The notes beneath the pieces are model-generated. The model was not told the origin of the DNA. It was given only the letters and a program-made list of their open reading frames with translations, and did no database searches. From CAZAQV01 sp964487255 (GTDB lineage: Bacteria > Myxococcota_A > Polyangia > Polyangiales > CAZAQV01), in assembly GCA_964487255.1 (NCBI GenBank), contig CAZAQV010000021.1, positions 51,656 through 115,655 of the forward strand: a stretch of DNA of 64,000 nucleotides. Reading direction: 5' to 3'. Below, one piece after another: positions 62,197 through 64,000 of the stretch (position 1 is its first letter; each line of letters starts with the position of its first letter). The position numbers and the translations under genes are program-made.

Positions 62197-62310
62197 GGAT
62201 CACCAAGCTAAGCAAGTTCTGAACCGACGACAAGCACGGGCATCGCAAAAGTGGTCGGCTTCGCGCATGGATTTCTTACAGGGAAAAAATGCCGGTGGTA
62301 TCTTCATCAC

Positions 62311-62340
62311 AGACACGTGCCCGGCAGACACGTGCCCGGG
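62311..62340 (+). repeat. Two tandem 15-bp repeats upstream of Hsp20 promoter
   Basis: AGACACGTGCCCGGC then AGACACGTGCCCGGG, differing only in the last base. Each contains the palindrome CACGTG. They start 129 bp before the -24 element, a typical distance for a sigma-54 activator (UAS) site, so they are candidate enhancer sites. Confidence 0.55.
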
Positions 62341-62439
62341 GACGAACACCCACACTCAATTCACAGGCCGCGACGCAAACGCTGCGAAGGCTTCGACGGT
62401 ACAACCTCGGAAAGCTTGAACTTAGCGAGCGGCTTTTCT

Positions 62440-62455
62440 TGGCACAAGGCGTGCA
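62440..62455 (+). promoter_or_regulatory. Sigma-54 promoter of Hsp20 operon
   Basis: TGGCACA-AGGC-GTGCA, with GG/GC correctly spaced. Predicted +1 ~62466, leader ~80 nt to the Hsp20 ATG. Confidence 0.7.
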
Positions 62456-62546
62456 AGTACTCACCTGCTCGGCGGCGCAAACAATGGCGCTCCAGCACAA
62501 CCAAAACAGCTCAGCACTTCGAGCAACAAAGAAAGGCACAATACCT

Positions 62547-63008
62547 ATGCAACTTATTCGACACCGTGAATCGTGGAGCCCCTTCCGAGAGATAGAAGAA
62601 CTCTCGAGTCGCATGAACCGACTCTTCGGTCTCGCGCCTTGGACGGGCAACGGCGAACGCGAACTGTTATCGACGTCTGATTGGTATCCTTCGTGCGATA
62701 TCCGCGAAACCGACAAGGAGTATCGCGTCCAAGCTGAGCTTCCTGGGGTAAAAAGAGAAGACGTCCATGTCACCCTCGAAGATGGCGTGCTCACCATTCA
62801 GGGGGAACGGCATCACGAGAAGGAAGATAAGGGCGTCAGATTACGACGTCGCGAGCTCTCATATGGAAACTTCATTCGGCAGTTCAGCATGCCCGCCGAT
62901 AGTGACGAGTCCAAAGTCGATGCAACATTCAAGGACGGCATCCTGAACGTCGTGATCGCAAGGACACATGCCAAGGCAAGCAAAGCCAAGGAGATCGCGG
63001 TTCACTAA
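62547..63008 (+). CDS. Hsp20/alpha-crystallin small heat-shock protein
   Basis: 153-residue ATP-independent holdase. N-terminal arm MQLIRHRESWSPFREIEELSSRMNRLFG, then the alpha-crystallin domain (~45-140): WYPSCDIRETDKEYRVQAELPGVKREDVHVTLEDGVLTIQG, ERHHEKEDKG, FIRQFSMPADSDES and VDATFKDGILNVVI, with a short KAKEIAVH tail. Upstream in-frame codons lie in the promoter region and were rejected. Followed 14 bp later by a CBS gene. Confidence 0.95.
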   Translation: MQLIRHRESWSPFREIEELSSRMNRLFGLAPWTGNGERELLSTSDWYPSCDIRETDKEYRVQAELPGVKREDVHVTLEDGVLTIQGERHHEKEDKGVRLRRRELSYGNFIRQFSMPADSDESKVDATFKDGILNVVIARTHAKASKAKEIAVH

Positions 63009-63022
63009 CCGCGAGAGAAGAT

Positions 63023-63535
63023 ATGTACCTCCAACAAGTCATGAGCACGCCGGCCGTCACCTGTCTGCCGACCGACCGACTCAACGCCGCCGCACAACGG
63101 ATGTGGGAATACGACTGCGGCGCGATCCCTGTGGTCCACAGCGATGGCAGTATCGCAGGTATGATCACCGACCGTGACATCTGCATGGCCGCCTATACAC
63201 AAGGCTGTGCTCTCTCTGAGATCCCGGTCTCTAGCACAATGGCAAGACAGGTATTTACCTGCAGACCCGACGACTCGATCGAAACTGCTGAGAGAATCAT
63301 GGCCGACAAGCAGATTCGGCGCGTGCCTGTGGTGGATGAAAGCCAGCACCCCATCGGAATGGTGTCGATCAACGACCTGGCTCTTCACGCATGGCTGCAG
63401 AAGAGAAATGGCGTCGACCGCGAGTTGACACAAACCCTTGCAGCAATCTGCGAGCCCCACCCCCAAACGCGAAGTCAGTCACGGTCGCGAAGAATCCAAC
63501 AGCAAGTGGCGCATCAGCAAAGAGCGAGGGCATGA
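63023..63535 (+). CDS. CBS-pair protein
   Basis: 170 residues. One CBS pair (~5-65 and ~70-130): MSTPAVTCLPTDRLNAAAQRMWEYDCGAIPVV..GSIAGMITDRDIC and VFTCRPDDSIETAERIMADKQIRRVPVVDESQHPIGMVSINDL. The C-terminal ~30 residues are Arg/Gln-rich and likely disordered. Probably an adenylate-sensing partner co-expressed with Hsp20. Confidence 0.92.
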   Translation: MYLQQVMSTPAVTCLPTDRLNAAAQRMWEYDCGAIPVVHSDGSIAGMITDRDICMAAYTQGCALSEIPVSSTMARQVFTCRPDDSIETAERIMADKQIRRVPVVDESQHPIGMVSINDLALHAWLQKRNGVDRELTQTLAAICEPHPQTRSQSRSRRIQQQVAHQQRARA

Positions 63536-64000
63536 AGCACCAGCGGCCGGAACCCGCACTGGCAGGAAAGGGTCTATGACATCCGGCCAGTGCGATCCGG
63601 TCCGCACCGGCCCGGTTTGGTGCGAGCCTGGCGAGGGAGCGGCTGACATCCATCGGTGCGAGCCTGGCAGTTTTTTTCCCCACGAAGTGGGCAATCAACT
63701 CAACAACGCCTATCTGCCAAGGAGCGCGGCAGGCGGGTGATGCGTACCCGCAAACTTCGGCGCTCCACGTGCGACTCCCCGGCCGCTAGTCCTCTGACCA
63801 CGAAGTTCTGAACCCATCCGCTGCGCAGCAAAGCGAACTCGGTTGTCGTTCAAACTTGAATCTACGCTGCAGGTGCTGCGTTTTCTCTCCTACGATTTCG
63901 CTCCGCTGCTGTGCGGCCAGGGATCACAACCTCGCGGTCACAGCACTAGCAGGCTGGTGAAAAAGGGGCGGTGTGGATGTCGGAGCGCGGCGTAGTTAGA
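63536..64000. other. Terminal intergenic stretch
   Basis: 465 bp with no convincing gene. It holds an imperfect stem (GGCCAGTGCG with CGCACCGGCC near 63590-63613), a direct repeat GGTGCGAGCCTGGC at about 63618 and 63654, and a run of T (63668-63675) just after the second copy that could terminate the Hsp20-CBS transcript. Confidence 0.4.

Larger units (their letters stand above)
62197..62546. other. Regulatory region before Hsp20 gene
   Basis: 350 bp divergent region containing the 15-bp direct repeat and sigma-54 promoter listed below. No gene seen, although a frame is open through it. Confidence 0.5.

Noticed and set aside
62211..62226. Sigma-54-like block before the SFPASDPPGW protein gene
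   Set aside because: Only the -12 half is good, the -24 block is poor, and the predicted +1 would leave a ~5-nt leader.
63948..63976. AGCAGGCTGGTGAAAAAGGGG, reminiscent of an insertion-sequence end
   Set aside because: Only one end is visible and no transposase or partner repeat is in the window, so no mobile element can be called.

Overview
The window looks like one contig of an uncultured, moderately high-GC member of the Myxococcota (old Deltaproteobacteria). This is inferred from content: a DUF2330 protein with a MYXO-CTERM-type tail (Cys, hydrophobic helix, Arg-rich end), many Cys-rich secreted lipoproteins (one with a CGDxxC...CxxC...DCxxC module), an FHA-GAF sigma-54 activator, a chemosensory operon with a HEAT-repeat protein, and several hybrid or two-component kinases. 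A run of 100 Ns (4122-4221) marks a scaffold join, so this is probably a draft or metagenome assembly. No rRNA, tRNA, CRISPR array or intact transposon was found.

Layout. 1-4070: 3' part of a sigma-54 activator, then two secreted/lipoprotein genes; the second stops at a tandem palindromic repeat that contains the gap. 4436-9540: class II ribonucleotide reductase nrdJ with possible NrdR boxes far upstream, a 5'-3' exonuclease and a tiny membrane protein. 9571-14810: envelope proteins (small lipoprotein, DUF4015-type glycosidase-like protein, PIG-L deacetylase, MepA-like peptidase). 14868-23449 (minus): tightly overlapping chemosensory operon cheY-cheA-cheW-cheW-HEAT-cheR-cheB-cheY ending in trpF, with no receptor gene. 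23555-27646 (minus): recO, a RodZ-like gene, a TPR lipoprotein and the oppF/oppD ATPases. 27877-36030: lipoprotein, 2-oxoacid:ferredoxin oxidoreductase (korAB), outer-membrane protein, DUF2330 and beta-helix proteins. 36155-44266: a lipoprotein with a His/Cys pair, RR-HK-RR two-component operon, 2OG-Fe(II) oxygenase with pruA, zinc-ribbon protein. 44276-53650 (minus): large protein with a C-terminal Ser/Thr kinase domain, membrane MutS-like ATPase, def, pepP, YbhB and persulfide dioxygenase-rhodanese. 54016-63535: a stress island (CsbD, two CBS proteins, flavodoxin, BON, HPF, Hsp20, hybrid kinase, broken hydrolase).

Two observations stand out. First, a family of ~75-bp palindromic elements occurs at three loci, always at gene 3' ends. 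Copies have different stem sequences but keep base pairing and a 2-nt bulge, and all keep one reading frame open (DER...SEE). One copy encodes the C-terminus of the RodZ-like protein, recalling the palindromic coding elements of Rickettsia. Second, the stress island carries seven close matches to the sigma-54 -24/-12 promoter within 8.5 kb, six of them correctly placed before csbD, the 55461-56033 gene, the flavodoxin, BON, HPF and Hsp20 genes, which points to a dedicated sigma-54 stress regulon.
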